Origin: Sphingomonas sp. Leaf33
GTDB lineage: Bacteria > Pseudomonadota > Alphaproteobacteria > Sphingomonadales > Sphingomonadaceae
Length of the DNA stretch: 64,000 nucleotides
Reading direction: 5' to 3'
Assembly (NCBI RefSeq): GCF_001421785.1
Contig: NZ_LMLB01000001.1
Location: forward strand, 1,730,786-1,794,785
Notes under the pieces: model-generated
Seen by the model: only the letters and a program-made list of their open reading frames with translations
The model's database searches: none
Told to the model about the DNA's origin: nothing
In this document: positions 46,300 to 55,829 of the stretch, piece after piece
Layout: the number at the start of each line of letters is the position of its first letter
How positions within the stretch are numbered: the first letter of the stretch is position 1
Made by a program: the position numbers and the translations under genes

Positions 46300-46922
46300 C
46301 AGCGGGCAAGTTCATCTCGCTGGAAGGCGGGGAGGGGGCGGGCAAGTCGACGCAGGCCGCCGCCCTCGCCGCCGCGCTCGAATCGCGCGGGCTGGCGGTC
46401 GTCGTCACCCGCGAACCCGGTGGCAGCGAGGGCGCTGAGGCGATCCGCGGGCTTCTGCTGGGCGGCGACGTGTCGCGGTGGAGCTCGCACAGCGAAACGC
46501 TGCTGTTCGCCGCTGCGCGTGCCGATCATGTCGAAAAGCGCATCCGCCCGGCGCTTGAATCCGGGCAGTGGGTGATCTGCGACCGCTTCATCGATTCGAC
46601 CCGCGCGTATCAGGGTGCGCAGGATATCGACGATGCCGCGATCCTGGCGCTCCACGGCTTCGGATCGAAGGGGCTGCTGCCCGACCGGACGCTGGTGCTG
46701 GAGATCGATCCCGCACACGGCGCCGAACGGGCCGCTGCGCGCGATGCGGGTGCGGCCGATCGCTTCGCCCAGCGCGGGCCGGATTTCCATGCCGCCGTCG
46801 CCGCGCAGTTCCGCCGCATCGCCGGGCATGAGCCCGACCGCGTCCGGCTGGTCGACGCCGCGGCGACGCCGGATGTGGTGACCGATCGGCTGCTGGAGGC
46901 GCTCGCCGACCTGCTGCCATGA
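46296..46922 (+). CDS. tmk: Thymidylate kinase
   Basis: A GTG start overlapping the dacC stop gives 208 aa. The P-loop EGGEGAGKST is at about 10-19, the DRF motif in VICDRFIDSTRAYQG follows, and REPGGSEGAEAIR is typical. It makes dTDP for DNA synthesis. The stop overlaps the holB start as ATGA, a tmk-holB pairing widely conserved in bacteria. Confidence 0.97.
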   Translation: MTAGKFISLEGGEGAGKSTQAAALAAALESRGLAVVVTREPGGSEGAEAIRGLLLGGDVSRWSSHSETLLFAAARADHVEKRIRPALESGQWVICDRFIDSTRAYQGAQDIDDAAILALHGFGSKGLLPDRTLVLEIDPAHGAERAAARDAGAADRFAQRGPDFHAAVAAQFRRIAGHEPDRVRLVDAAATPDVVTDRLLEALADLLP

Positions 46923-47872
46923 CGTCACTCATCGGCAACGATCCAGCGCGCGGCGCGATCGAGGCTGCCGACGTTGCAGGCAACTTGCACCACGCATGGC
47001 TGGTCACGGGTGCCGAGGGGCTGGGGAAGGCGAGTTTCGTCAAGGCCGCCGCCGAGCGTTTGCTGGCCCGCGCGGCCGGGGACCACGCCGGCCGCACCGC
47101 CGCGATGATCGCCGCGGGCGCGCACCCGGACTACCGCGTCCTCGAACGGCTGCCGGTCGACGCCGACAAGCCGGAGAAGGGCACCGCGCGGTCGATCAAG
47201 ATCGAGCAGATCCGCGCTCTCGGGCCGATGCTCGGCATCAAGCCGTCGATGTCCGATCGCCGCGTGATCGTCATCGACGCGATCGACGACCTCGAACGCC
47301 CCGCCGCCAACGCGCTGCTCAAGAGCCTGGAGGAACCGCCGGCCGGCACGATCTTCCTGCTCGTCAGCCACGCACCCGGCCGATTGCTGCCGACGATCCG
47401 CTCGCGCTGCCGGCTGCTCCGGTTCGACGTGCTGGGGGACGGCGACATGCGTACCGTCCTGCGCGACGCCGTCCCCCAGGCGACCGAGGCGGAACTGGCC
47501 GCGCTGATCCGCGCCGGGGCGGGTTCGCCGGGCCGCGCGCTGCGCTTCGCCGGACTGGACCTTGCCGCGATCGAAACGGCGCTGGAGACGATTGCCGGGG
47601 ATGGTGACGTCGATACCCGGCAGCGCGTGAAACTGTCCAAGGCGTTGTCGCCGAAGGCGGCACAGCCGCGCTACGAGGCGTTTCTGGAGCGTGTCCCCGC
47701 GTTCATTGCCGAACGCGCCCGGTTGCTGACCGGGGAAGGGCTGCGCGAGGCGCTGGATGCCTATGCCGCGGCGGTCGATCTTGCCCGCGCCTCGCTCGCT
47801 CAGTCGCTTGACGCCGCGACGACCACGTTCGAGATGGGCGGCTATGTCGCACGGCTGGCGCGGTCGCGCTGA
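46919..47872 (+). CDS. holB: DNA polymerase III subunit delta'
   Basis: A 317-aa AAA+ clamp-loader subunit. The P-loop is present as GAEGLGKASF (31-40), VIDAIDDLERPAANALLKSLEEPP is the Walker B/sensor helix, and IRSRCRLLRF is sensor 1. The four-Cys zinc module seen in E. coli delta' is missing, as is common in alphaproteobacteria. It helps open the sliding clamp. metG follows by 19 bp. Confidence 0.95.
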   Translation: MTSLIGNDPARGAIEAADVAGNLHHAWLVTGAEGLGKASFVKAAAERLLARAAGDHAGRTAAMIAAGAHPDYRVLERLPVDADKPEKGTARSIKIEQIRALGPMLGIKPSMSDRRVIVIDAIDDLERPAANALLKSLEEPPAGTIFLLVSHAPGRLLPTIRSRCRLLRFDVLGDGDMRTVLRDAVPQATEAELAALIRAGAGSPGRALRFAGLDLAAIETALETIAGDGDVDTRQRVKLSKALSPKAAQPRYEAFLERVPAFIAERARLLTGEGLREALDAYAAAVDLARASLAQSLDAATTTFEMGGYVARLARSR

Positions 47873-47891
47873 ACTGGCTAGGGCAGCGCCC

Positions 47892-49421
47892 ATGTCCGAG
47901 CCCTATTACATCACGACCGCGATCCATTACCCCAACGGCCGTCCGCACATCGGCCATGCCTATGAAATGATCGCCGCCGACGCGATCGCGCGGTTCCAGC
48001 GCCAGGCCGGACGCGACGTCCGCTTCCAGACCGGCACCGACGAGCATGGCCTGAAGATGGTCAAGACCGCGCGCGACCGAGGAGTCGAAGTGCGCGCGCT
48101 GGCCGACGAAATGTCGGGCTATTTCCATGAGATGGCGGGCGTGTTGAATATCGGTTATGACCGTTTCATCCGTACCGTCGAGCCCGGGCATTATGCCGCC
48201 AGCCAGGCGATCTGGCGGGCGATGGCGGATGCCGGCGACCTGTATCTAGACCGGTACGAGGGCTGGTATTCGGTCCGCGACGAAGCCTTTTACGAAGAGA
48301 AGGAACTGATGGTCGGCGAGGACGGCACAAAGTTGTCGCCGCAGGGCACGCCGGTCGAGTGGACCGCGGAGGAAACCTGGTTCTTCCGCCTGTCGAAATA
48401 CCAGCAGCCGTTGCTCGACCTCTATGCGTCGCAGCCTGACTTCATCCGCCCGGACAGCCGCCGCAACGAAATCCTGCGCTTCGTCGAAGGCGGCCTGACC
48501 GACCTTAGCGTGTCGCGCACCAGCTTCGACTGGGGCGTGCCGGTGCCCGACAGTCCGGGTCACGTCATGTACGTCTGGGTCGATGCGCTGACCAACTACA
48601 TCACCGGCGCCGGATACCCGGACGATACCGCCCTGTTTTCAAAATACTGGCCGGCGAACCTGCATCTGATCGGAAAGGATATCGTTCGCTTCCACGCGGT
48701 CTATTGGCCCGCCTTCCTGATGTCGGCCAAGCTGCCGCTGCCGCGCCAGGTGTTCGGCCACGGCTTCCTGCTGAACCGGGGGGAAAAGATGTCGAAGTCG
48801 GTCGGCAATGTCGTCGATCCGATGGCGCTGGCGACGCTCTACGGTGTCGATCCGCTGCGGTATTTCCTGCTCCGCGACGTCAGCTTCGGGCAGGACGGGA
48901 CGTTCAGCGACGAAGCGATCGTCACGCGGTCGAACGCCGACCTGTCTAACAGCTTCGGCAACCTCGCGCAGCGCACGCTGGCGTTCATCGCCAAGAATCT
49001 TGGCGGTCAGCTCGAGACCGGACGCAGCGATCCCGCCGACGCCGAATTGCTCGCCGAAGTCGATGCGGCGACGCGCGAATTCGTCGCGCAATTCGACGAC
49101 CTGGCGCTCGGCCAGGGGATCGAGGTGTGGATGCGCGGCGTTTTCGCCTGCAACGCCTATATCGACGCCCAGGCCCCCTGGGCGCTCCGCAAGACCGACC
49201 CGGAGCGGATGCACGCGGTGCTCTGCACGCTGGTCGATGCGATCCGGCGGCTGGCGATCACCATCCTGCCGGTCATCCCGACGTCCGCAGCGGCGGTGCT
49301 CGATCAGCTTGGCGTGACGGAGCGCGATCACGCCGCGCTGCTCGCCGATTGGGACCCGACGACCACGCCGTTCACGGCGCCCAGCCCGGTGTTTCCGCGT
49401 CTGGAGCTCGCCGCGGGATGA
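47892..49421 (+). CDS. metG: Methionyl-tRNA synthetase
   Basis: The start MSEPYYITTAIHYPNGRPHI gives 509 aa. The HIGH-type motif is PHIGHAYE, KMSKS is in GEKMSKSVGN, and GTDEHGLK is conserved. There is no zinc knuckle with Cys quartets and no C-terminal tRNA-binding domain, which matches the short MetG class. It charges both tRNA-Met species. Its stop overlaps tatD as ATGA. Confidence 0.97.
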   Translation: MSEPYYITTAIHYPNGRPHIGHAYEMIAADAIARFQRQAGRDVRFQTGTDEHGLKMVKTARDRGVEVRALADEMSGYFHEMAGVLNIGYDRFIRTVEPGHYAASQAIWRAMADAGDLYLDRYEGWYSVRDEAFYEEKELMVGEDGTKLSPQGTPVEWTAEETWFFRLSKYQQPLLDLYASQPDFIRPDSRRNEILRFVEGGLTDLSVSRTSFDWGVPVPDSPGHVMYVWVDALTNYITGAGYPDDTALFSKYWPANLHLIGKDIVRFHAVYWPAFLMSAKLPLPRQVFGHGFLLNRGEKMSKSVGNVVDPMALATLYGVDPLRYFLLRDVSFGQDGTFSDEAIVTRSNADLSNSFGNLAQRTLAFIAKNLGGQLETGRSDPADAELLAEVDAATREFVAQFDDLALGQGIEVWMRGVFACNAYIDAQAPWALRKTDPERMHAVLCTLVDAIRRLAITILPVIPTSAAAVLDQLGVTERDHAALLADWDPTTTPFTAPSPVFPRLELAAG

Positions 49422-50200
49422 GGCTCGCCGACAGCCATTGCCACCTGAATTACAAGGGGTTGGCGGAGGATCAGCAGAGCGTGCTGAAACGCGCCCGTGC
49501 GTCCGGCGTCGTGGCGATGCTCAACATCGCCACGCGCGAGAGCGAATGGGACGCCGTGCTCGCCACCGCGGAAGCCGAAGCCGACGTCTGGTCGACGGTC
49601 GGCATCCACCCGCATGAGGCCGACCAGCACCCCCATGTCGATACCGCCAAGCTGGTCGCCCGCGCCGCGCACCGCCGCGTCGTCGGCATCGGGGAAAGCG
49701 GCCTCGATTATTATTACGACAAGAGCGACCGCGAACGGCAGCAGGCCAGTTTTCGCGCGCATCTGGCCGCCTGTCGCGAAACAGGGCTGCCGATCGTCGT
49801 CCACACCCGCGATGCCGAGGCTGACACGCTCGCGATCCTGCAGGACGAACTGGGGAAGGGGGCCTACCCCGGCGTCATCCACTGCTTCACCGCCAGCGGC
49901 GCCTTTGCCGATGCCGCGCTCGCGATGGGTTTCTACATCTCGATTTCCGGTATCGTAACGTTCAAGAATGCCAGGGATTTGCAGGAAACCGCCGCGCGGC
50001 TCCCGATCGACCGTCTGCTGATCGAAACCGACGCGCCGTTCCTCGCGCCCGTGCCGCATCGGGGCAAGACCGGCGAGCCGGCCTACGTCGCCGACACCTG
50101 CCGGTTCCTGGCCCAACTGCGCGGCGAAGATCCCGAAACGCTCGCCGATCGGACCCGCGAGAATTTCCACACGCTCTTCGCCAAGACGCTCCGTCCGTGA
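49418..50200 (+). CDS. tatD: TatD-family metal-dependent hydrolase (DNase)
   Basis: A 260-aa TIM-barrel enzyme. Metal ligands are in ADSHCHLNY (HxH), GIGESGLDYYY (Glu), IVVHTRDA (His), IHCFTAS (His) and ETDAPFL (Asp). Its closest E. coli type is YcfH, which is also found beside tmk-holB. Role: probable 3'-5' exonuclease acting in DNA damage or quality control. Confidence 0.93.
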   Translation: MRLADSHCHLNYKGLAEDQQSVLKRARASGVVAMLNIATRESEWDAVLATAEAEADVWSTVGIHPHEADQHPHVDTAKLVARAAHRRVVGIGESGLDYYYDKSDRERQQASFRAHLAACRETGLPIVVHTRDAEADTLAILQDELGKGAYPGVIHCFTASGAFADAALAMGFYISISGIVTFKNARDLQETAARLPIDRLLIETDAPFLAPVPHRGKTGEPAYVADTCRFLAQLRGEDPETLADRTRENFHTLFAKTLRP

Positions 50201-50961
50201 AACTGCGCATTCTCGGTTGTGGCACATCCTCGGGCGTCCCGCGGATCGGCAACGACTGGGGCGCGTGCGATCCCGCAGAGCCGCGCAATCGCCGGTTGCG
50301 GGTGTCGATCCTGATTGAAACCGACGATTCGCGCATTCTCATCGACACAGGCCCGGACCTGCGCGAACAACTGCTCGCGGCCGACGTGGCGGCGGTCGAT
50401 GCGGTGATCTGGACGCACGATCATGCCGATCATTGCCATGGCCTAGACGACCTGCGGCAGGTCTATCATGCCCAGCGTGTCCCGGTGCGCGGGCTGGCGC
50501 GGGAGGCGACGCTGGACAGCCTCCGCCAGCGTTTCGCCTATGCTTTCCACGGCCGGGATGGCTATCCCTCGACCATCGCCGGCGAACTGCTGTCCGATCG
50601 GCTGACGATCGGGTCGATCGCGATCGGCGTGACCGATCAGCCGCACGGCAGCATCGTGAGCGCGGGGCTGCGGTTCGAGCATGATGGTTCAGCGATCGTT
50701 TATGCGACCGACTTCAATATCTTAACCGATAATATGCGAAGCCTGTATGAAGATGCCGACGTGCTGGTGATCGACGCCCTGCGCCGCGCACCGCACCCGA
50801 CCCACCCGACGCTCGACCAGGCGCTCGGCTGGATCGCGGAACTGCGGCCCAAGCGCGCCATTCTGACCCATATGGATCAGTCGATGGATTATCGGACGCT
50901 GTGCGAGACGCTGCCCGCCGGGGTCGAACCCGGCTATGACGGACTGGAGGTCCGGTTGTGA
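50197..50961 (+). CDS. Metallo-beta-lactamase-fold hydrolase (PhnP-like)
   Basis: GTG start at the GTGA junction with tatD; 254 aa. The zinc motif is WTHDHADHCHGLDDL (HxHxDH), with the later ligands in YATDFN and ILTHMDQ. The LGCGTSSGVPRIGNDWGACD N-terminus matches PhnP-like cyclic-phosphodiesterase proteins that sit next to tatD in alphaproteobacteria. The natural substrate is unknown. Confidence 0.88.
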   Translation: MKLRILGCGTSSGVPRIGNDWGACDPAEPRNRRLRVSILIETDDSRILIDTGPDLREQLLAADVAAVDAVIWTHDHADHCHGLDDLRQVYHAQRVPVRGLAREATLDSLRQRFAYAFHGRDGYPSTIAGELLSDRLTIGSIAIGVTDQPHGSIVSAGLRFEHDGSAIVYATDFNILTDNMRSLYEDADVLVIDALRRAPHPTHPTLDQALGWIAELRPKRAILTHMDQSMDYRTLCETLPAGVEPGYDGLEVRL

Positions 50962-51569
50962 CCGACGACAGCGCGTCCTTCCTATGGGGTATCGGCGCGC
51001 TGGTGCTGGTCCTGAGCGGCCTGACCGCGCGGCGGCTGTCGTTCGGGCAGATCGCACGATCGGCGCTCGGCTGGATCATGATCTTCGCGTTGGCGGCGCT
51101 GGCTTTTGCCAATCGTGATCGCATCGCGCCGATCGTCACCGACATCGGCGAGCGCCTCGGGATCGGTGGCCAGACCGTCGTCGGTGACACGGTACGCATC
51201 CAGATGAGCGAGGACGGCCATTTCTGGGCGCGCGTAACGCTGGACGGTGTCGAGAAGCGGATGCTGGTCGATAGCGGCGCGACGATCACCGCCGTTTCGG
51301 AAGCGAGCGCCAGGGCGATCGGGATAGAGACCAACGCGGCCGGCTTTCCGGTCGTGATCAACACCGCCAACGGCTCGATCACCGCACGGCGTGCACGGGT
51401 TGAGCGCGTGTCGCTCGGCACGCTGGAGACGACCGATCTGGGCGTCGTCGTGTCGCCGGCGTTCGGAGACACTGACGTGCTGGGCATGAACTTCCTGTCG
51501 CGGCTGGGATCGTGGCGGGTCGAGGGGCGGACGCTCATCCTCGAACCCAAACGCACACCGCAAAGCTGA
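50958..51569 (+). CDS. Membrane-anchored retropepsin-like aspartic protease (TIGR02281-type)
   Basis: GTG start overlapping the MBL gene; 203 aa. Two N-terminal helices (about 7-22 and 33-51) anchor it, followed by a single retropepsin domain with LVDSGATITAVS (Asp105) and the closing GMNFLSRLGSW. Because one domain holds one Asp, the enzyme should act as a dimer. It is a clan AA protease of alphaproteobacteria whose substrate is unknown. Its stop is 43 bp before mazG. Confidence 0.85.
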   Translation: MTDDSASFLWGIGALVLVLSGLTARRLSFGQIARSALGWIMIFALAALAFANRDRIAPIVTDIGERLGIGGQTVVGDTVRIQMSEDGHFWARVTLDGVEKRMLVDSGATITAVSEASARAIGIETNAAGFPVVINTANGSITARRARVERVSLGTLETTDLGVVVSPAFGDTDVLGMNFLSRLGSWRVEGRTLILEPKRTPQS

Positions 51570-51577
51570 TACTATTT

Positions 51578-51588
51578 TACATAATGTA
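51578..51588. promoter_or_regulatory. AT-rich palindrome upstream of mazG
   Basis: TACATAATGTA is a perfect 5-bp dyad in an AT-rich island unusual for this genome. Overlapping TATATT (51587-51592) could be a -10 element for mazG. No clear -35 was found, so promoter or regulator site is undecided. Confidence 0.3.
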
Positions 51589-51612
51589 TATTATCGAACT
51601 GAAGGACGTGCG

Positions 51613-52362
51613 ATGATCGAGCGGCTCGTGACCATCATGGCCCGCCTCCGCGATCCGGAGCGCGGGTGCGAATGGGACACGGTGCAGACATTCGACACCA
51701 TCGCGCCCTACACGATCGAGGAAGCGTACGAGGTCGCCGACGCGATCGCCCGCAACAACGTGGCCGAGCTGAAGGACGAACTCGGCGACCTGCTGCTCCA
51801 GGTCGTGTTTCACGCGCGTATTGCCGAGGAAGCCGGCCACTTCGCGCTGCCGGACGTCGTCGCCGCGATCAGCGACAAGATGGAACGCCGCCACCCGCAT
51901 ATCTTCGGCGACGCGACCGATGGCGGCCATCACCTGTGGGAAGTCATCAAGGCCGAGGAACGCGCCGCCAAGGCCGATGCCAGCGCGATCGGCGGCGTGG
52001 CGCTGGGCCTGCCGGCGTTGCTCCGCGCGGAAAAGCTCCAGAAGCGCACGGCGCGGGTCGGCTTCGACTGGACCGACCCGAACGACGCGCGTGCCAAGAT
52101 CGACGAGGAGCTGGCCGAAGTCGCGGCCGCGTCGGACGCCGAGCGCGCGGAAGAAGTCGGCGACCTGCTGTTCGCGGTCGTCAATTGGGCGCGCAAGCTG
52201 GGCGTCGAACCCGAGGCCGCGCTGCGCGCGGGCAATGCCAAGTTCGAACGGCGATTCCGCGCGATGGAGAACATCGCGGGCGATGCGTTTGCCAAGCTGT
52301 CGCTCGATGAGCAGGAAGCTCTGTGGCAACGGGTCAAGGCCGGTGAAAAGGCCGCGAGCTGA
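51613..52362 (+). CDS. mazG: Nucleoside triphosphate pyrophosphohydrolase MazG
   Basis: A 249-aa protein with two MazG-type helical repeats. The first has EEAYEVADAI and KDELGDLLLQVVFH, the EExxE/ExxD metal-binding pattern. The second has a similar KIDEELAEVAAA..VGDLLFAVVNWAR. It hydrolyses (d)NTPs to monophosphates, removing abnormal nucleotides and possibly lowering ppGpp-linked stress. It is the last gene of the run and convergent with aspS. Confidence 0.95.
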   Translation: MIERLVTIMARLRDPERGCEWDTVQTFDTIAPYTIEEAYEVADAIARNNVAELKDELGDLLLQVVFHARIAEEAGHFALPDVVAAISDKMERRHPHIFGDATDGGHHLWEVIKAEERAAKADASAIGGVALGLPALLRAEKLQKRTARVGFDWTDPNDARAKIDEELAEVAAASDAERAEEVGDLLFAVVNWARKLGVEPEAALRAGNAKFERRFRAMENIAGDAFAKLSLDEQEALWQRVKAGEKAAS

Positions 52363-52415
52363 AGCCGCCGTGCGCCGACCTTCGCCGGAGCACGAGGCGA
52401 GCGCACCCTTCCCGC

Positions 52416-54245
52416 CTACTCCGGTCTGACCACCGCCGCGACCGGCTGTGCACCAGCCGTCACGCCCGGTTTTGCCTGTTCGGCGACCTTGATGCTCAGT
52501 TCCTTCAGCTGCTTCGGCATCGCCTGGCTCGGGGCCCCCATCAGCAGGTCCTCGGCACGCTGGTTCATCGGGAACAGCGTGATCTCGCGCAGGTTCTGCG
52601 CGCCGCAGATCAGCATGACGATGCGGTCGACGCCCGCCGCCATGCCCCCGTGCGGCGGGGCGCCGTACTGGAAAGCGCGGTAGAGGCCGCCGAAGCGCTC
52701 CTCGACGTCCGCCTTCGACAGGCCGACCAGTTCGAACGCCTTCACCATCAGCTCGGGCGACTGGTTACGGATCGACCCCGATGCGATCTCGAAGCCGTTG
52801 CAGACCAGGTCGTACTGATACGCCTTGATCGTCAGCGGGTCCTGGTTCTCCAGCGCCTCGAGCCCGCCCTGCGGCATCGAGAACGGGTTGTGTGCAAAGT
52901 CGACCGTCTTCGAATCCTCATCCCATTCGTAGAACGGGAAATCGACGATCCAGCACAGGCGGAACGCGCCCTGCTCGATCAGGGCGAGCTGGTCGGCGAC
53001 GCGCGTGCGCGCTGCACCGGCGAGCTTGGCCGCGGCCTCGACCTTGCCGGCGGCGAAGAACAGCCCGTCGTCCGGCCCCAGACCAAGTGCCGCGTACAGC
53101 GCCTCCATCTTCTCCGGCCCATGGTTCTTGGCGATCGGCCCGCCGAACTCGCCGCCCTTGCGCGTAACGTAGCCAAGACCCGCATGGCCTTCGCTGCGCG
53201 CCCATTCGTTCATGTCGTCGAAGAACTTGCGGCTCTTGTCCGCCGTCCCCGGCGCCGGGATCGCGCGGACAACACCGCCCGACCCGACGATCTTTTCGAA
53301 CAGGCCGAAGCCGCTTTGCGTGAAATGCTCCGACACGTCGGTGATGATCAGCGGGTTGCGGAGATCCGGCTTGTCGCTGCCGTACTTCAGCATCGCTTCG
53401 TCATACGGAATCCGCGGGAATTCGCCCGACGGCGTTACGCTGCGGCCATCGGCGAACTGTTCGAAGATGCCGCCGATGACCGGCTCCATCGTCTCCCACA
53501 CTTCCTCCTGCGTGACGAAGCTCATCTCCAGGTCGAGCTGGTAGAATTCGCCCGGCAGGCGGTCGGCGCGCGGGTCCTCGTCGCGGAAACACGGTGCGAT
53601 CTGGAAATACCGGTCGAAGCCGGCGACCATCAGCAGCTGCTTGTACTGCTGCGGCGCCTGCGGCAGCGCGTAGAACTTGCCCGGATGGATGCGGCTGGGC
53701 ACCAGGAAGTCGCGCGCGCCCTCGGGCGACGACGCGGTCAGGATCGGCGTCGAATATTCGGTGAAGCCGACGTCTTCCATGCGGCGACGCATCGCCGAGA
53801 TGACCTTGGTCCGGCGCACGATGTTCGCGTGCAGCGTCTCGCGACGCAGGTCGAGGAAGCGGTAGCGCAGGCGGATATCTTCCGGATATTCCTGCTCGCC
53901 CGCGACCGGCATCGGCAGTTCGTCGGCAGCCGACAGGACGGTCGCACCGCGCGCGAAGACCTCGATCTCGCCGGTCGGCAGGTTGGCGTTCGCGGTGCCG
54001 ACGGCTCGCGCCTTCACCTCGCCGTCGATGGTGATGACCGATTCGATGCGCGCGGCCTCCAGGATCGGCAGCGCCGCGCTGTCGACATCGGCGACGACCT
54101 GGGTGATGCCGTAATGGTCGCGCAGGTCGACGAACAGCACGCCGCCATGATCGCGCTTGCGATGGACCCAGCCCGACAGACGGATCGTCTGGCCGACATC
54201 GGTGGCGCGAAGCGCGGCGCAAGTGTGGGTGCGATAGGCGTGCAT
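52416..54245 (-). CDS. aspS: Aspartyl-tRNA synthetase
   Basis: The start [20 protein letters not shown] gives 609 aa. The N-terminal OB-fold anticodon domain (to about 105) is followed by class II motifs: motif 2 ([19 protein letters not shown]) and motif 3 ([11 protein letters not shown]), with the GAD insert between. A Lys/Ala/Val tail ends the protein. It may be non-discriminating (Asp/Asn) if no AsnS exists, which this window cannot show. Confidence 0.97.
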   Translation of the reverse strand: MHAYRTHTCAALRATDVGQTIRLSGWVHRKRDHGGVLFVDLRDHYGITQVVADVDSAALPILEAARIESVITIDGEVKARAVGTANANLPTGEIEVFARGATVLSAADELPMPVAGEQEYPEDIRLRYRFLDLRRETLHANIVRRTKVISAMRRRMEDVGFTEYSTPILTASSPEGARDFLVPSRIHPGKFYALPQAPQQYKQLLMVAGFDRYFQIAPCFRDEDPRADRLPGEFYQLDLEMSFVTQEEVWETMEPVIGGIFEQFADGRSVTPSGEFPRIPYDEAMLKYGSDKPDLRNPLIITDVSEHFTQSGFGLFEKIVGSGGVVRAIPAPGTADKSRKFFDDMNEWARSEGHAGLGYVTRKGGEFGGPIAKNHGPEKMEALYAALGLGPDDGLFFAAGKVEAAAKLAGAARTRVADQLALIEQGAFRLCWIVDFPFYEWDEDSKTVDFAHNPFSMPQGGLEALENQDPLTIKAYQYDLVCNGFEIASGSIRNQSPELMVKAFELVGLSKADVEERFGGLYRAFQYGAPPHGGMAAGVDRIVMLICGAQNLREITLFPMNQRAEDLLMGAPSQAMPKQLKELSIKVAEQAKPGVTAGAQPVAAVVRPE

Positions 54246-54262
54246 GGTTCGTCTCGATCTAG

Positions 54263-54290
54263 CCGGAACGGCGCATCTGCCCGGTTCCGG
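54263..54290. promoter_or_regulatory. Inverted repeat between aspS and rnd
   Basis: CCGGAAC (54263-54269) and GTTCCGG (54284-54290) form a perfect 7-bp dyad with a 14-bp spacer, 18 bp upstream of aspS. Role unclear: operator, or a leader hairpin just before aspS. Confidence 0.3.
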
Positions 54291-54374
54291 AATAAGCCAT
54301 AATGGAGAGCCGGCGCCCTCCCCTCCACGCGCCCCTTTGTCAAGCCGCGCGCGCGGGGCTATGGCCGCCGGCCT

Positions 54375-55550
54375 ATGCATATTCACCCGTTGATCGAAGA
54401 CTCGGCCACCCTCGCCAATCTCTGCACCCGCCTTTCGCAGTCGCCGTTCATCACGGTCGACACCGAATTCATGCGCGAGAACACCTTCTGGCCGGAGCTG
54501 TGCCTGATCCAGGTCGCCAATACCGAGGAAGCCGCGGCGATCGACCCGCTGGCCCCCGGTATCGACCTGAAGCCGCTGCTCGACCTGATGACCGAGAACG
54601 ACGAGGTTCTGAAGGTCTTCCACGCCGGCGGCCAGGACCTGGAAATCGTCTACAACCTGACCGGCAAGACGCCCTTCCCGCTGTTCGACACCCAGGTCGC
54701 GGCGATGGCGCTGGGTCAGGGCGAGCAGATCGGCTATTCGAACCTGGTCGACAGCTATCTCGGCATCCAAGTCGACAAGGGCGCGCGCTTCACCGACTGG
54801 AGCCGCCGACCGCTCGACGACCGCCAGATCACCTACGCCATCGCCGACGTGACGCATCTGGCGGAAATCTTTCCCAAGATGCTCGAGCGTCTGCGCCGGA
54901 CCGGCCGCGGCGACTGGCTGGACCAGGAAATGGAGCGGCTGGGTGACCCGGAGAACTACCGGCAGGACCCCGAGGCCGCGTGGCAGCGCGTGCGGATCAA
55001 CAGCCGCAAGGCCGAAGTGCTCGGCCGGCTGAAGGCGATCGCACGGTGGCGCGAGACCGAAGCGCGGGGCAAGAACCTGCCGCGCGGCCGCATCGCCAAG
55101 GACGAGACGATCGCCGACATCGCCAGCAATCCACCGCGCAAGCAGAGCGATCTGTCCAAGGTGCGCGGGCTGTCGGCCAGTTGGGCGGGCAATGACATCG
55201 GCGGCCGGCTGATGGCGGCGATCGCGGATGCTACCCCCCTTCCCCCCTCGGAGATGCCGAGCCGCGACGATCGCGGGCCGTCGCTGGGCAAGGAAGGCGG
55301 CCTGGTCGCCGACCTGCTGAAGCTGCTGCTGAAGATCCGCGCGCGGGACATCAACGTCGCGGCGCGCCTGCTCGCCCGCTCGGACGACCTGGAGGCTCTG
55401 GCGGCCGGGCAGCGCACCGACCTGTCGATCCTGCAGGGCTGGCGGTTCGAGCAGTTCGGCCGCGATGCGCTGGACCTGGTCGAAGGGCGGCTCGGCTTCA
55501 CCGTCCGCGACGGCAAGCTGGCGATGACCCGGACGGACGTGGAAGACTGA
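54375..55550 (+). CDS. rnd: Ribonuclease D
   Basis: A 391-aa DEDD-family 3'-5' exonuclease. [11 protein letters not shown] carries Asp29 and Glu31. Further acidic ligands are in FHAGGQDLE and the YAIADVTHL segment. Two HRDC-like helical domains follow (about 210-290 and 315-385). It trims tRNA precursors. There is no clear Shine-Dalgarno. Its TGA overlaps the next ATG. Confidence 0.94.
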   Translation: MHIHPLIEDSATLANLCTRLSQSPFITVDTEFMRENTFWPELCLIQVANTEEAAAIDPLAPGIDLKPLLDLMTENDEVLKVFHAGGQDLEIVYNLTGKTPFPLFDTQVAAMALGQGEQIGYSNLVDSYLGIQVDKGARFTDWSRRPLDDRQITYAIADVTHLAEIFPKMLERLRRTGRGDWLDQEMERLGDPENYRQDPEAAWQRVRINSRKAEVLGRLKAIARWRETEARGKNLPRGRIAKDETIADIASNPPRKQSDLSKVRGLSASWAGNDIGGRLMAAIADATPLPPSEMPSRDDRGPSLGKEGGLVADLLKLLLKIRARDINVAARLLARSDDLEALAAGQRTDLSILQGWRFEQFGRDALDLVEGRLGFTVRDGKLAMTRTDVED

Positions 55551-55828
55551 TGCGCGCCTTGGCTATCGCCGCGCTGATCCCGCTCACCGCCTGTATGCCG
55601 AAGCCGCCGGTCGGGCCGATGGGCGCCCTTTGCGTGACTACGGACACGCAGGCCTTCGTCGGTCGAGCCTTTTCCGACGCGGTCGCCGCGGACGTCCGTA
55701 TGGCGACAAAGGCAGCGACGCTGCGCGCGGTCCGTCCGGGACAGATGGTCACGATGGAGTTCGACGCGCAGCGCGTGACCGTCACGCTGGATGCCGCCGA
55801 CACGATTGTCCGCGTGGCGTGCGGCTGA
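55550..55828 (+). CDS. Small lipoprotein resembling inhibitor I78 family
   Basis: A 92-aa protein whose signal ends in a lipobox (PLTAC, Cys15), so it should be lipidated. The mature part has the I78 pattern: Cys at [16 protein letters not shown], an Arg-x-x-x-Pro-Gly segment ([15 protein letters not shown]) and the terminal VRVACG. Members are serine-protease inhibitors. It overlaps rnd by one base. Confidence 0.72.
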   Translation: MRALAIAALIPLTACMPKPPVGPMGALCVTTDTQAFVGRAFSDAVAADVRMATKAATLRAVRPGQMVTMEFDAQRVTVTLDAADTIVRVACG

Positions 55829-55829
55829 C

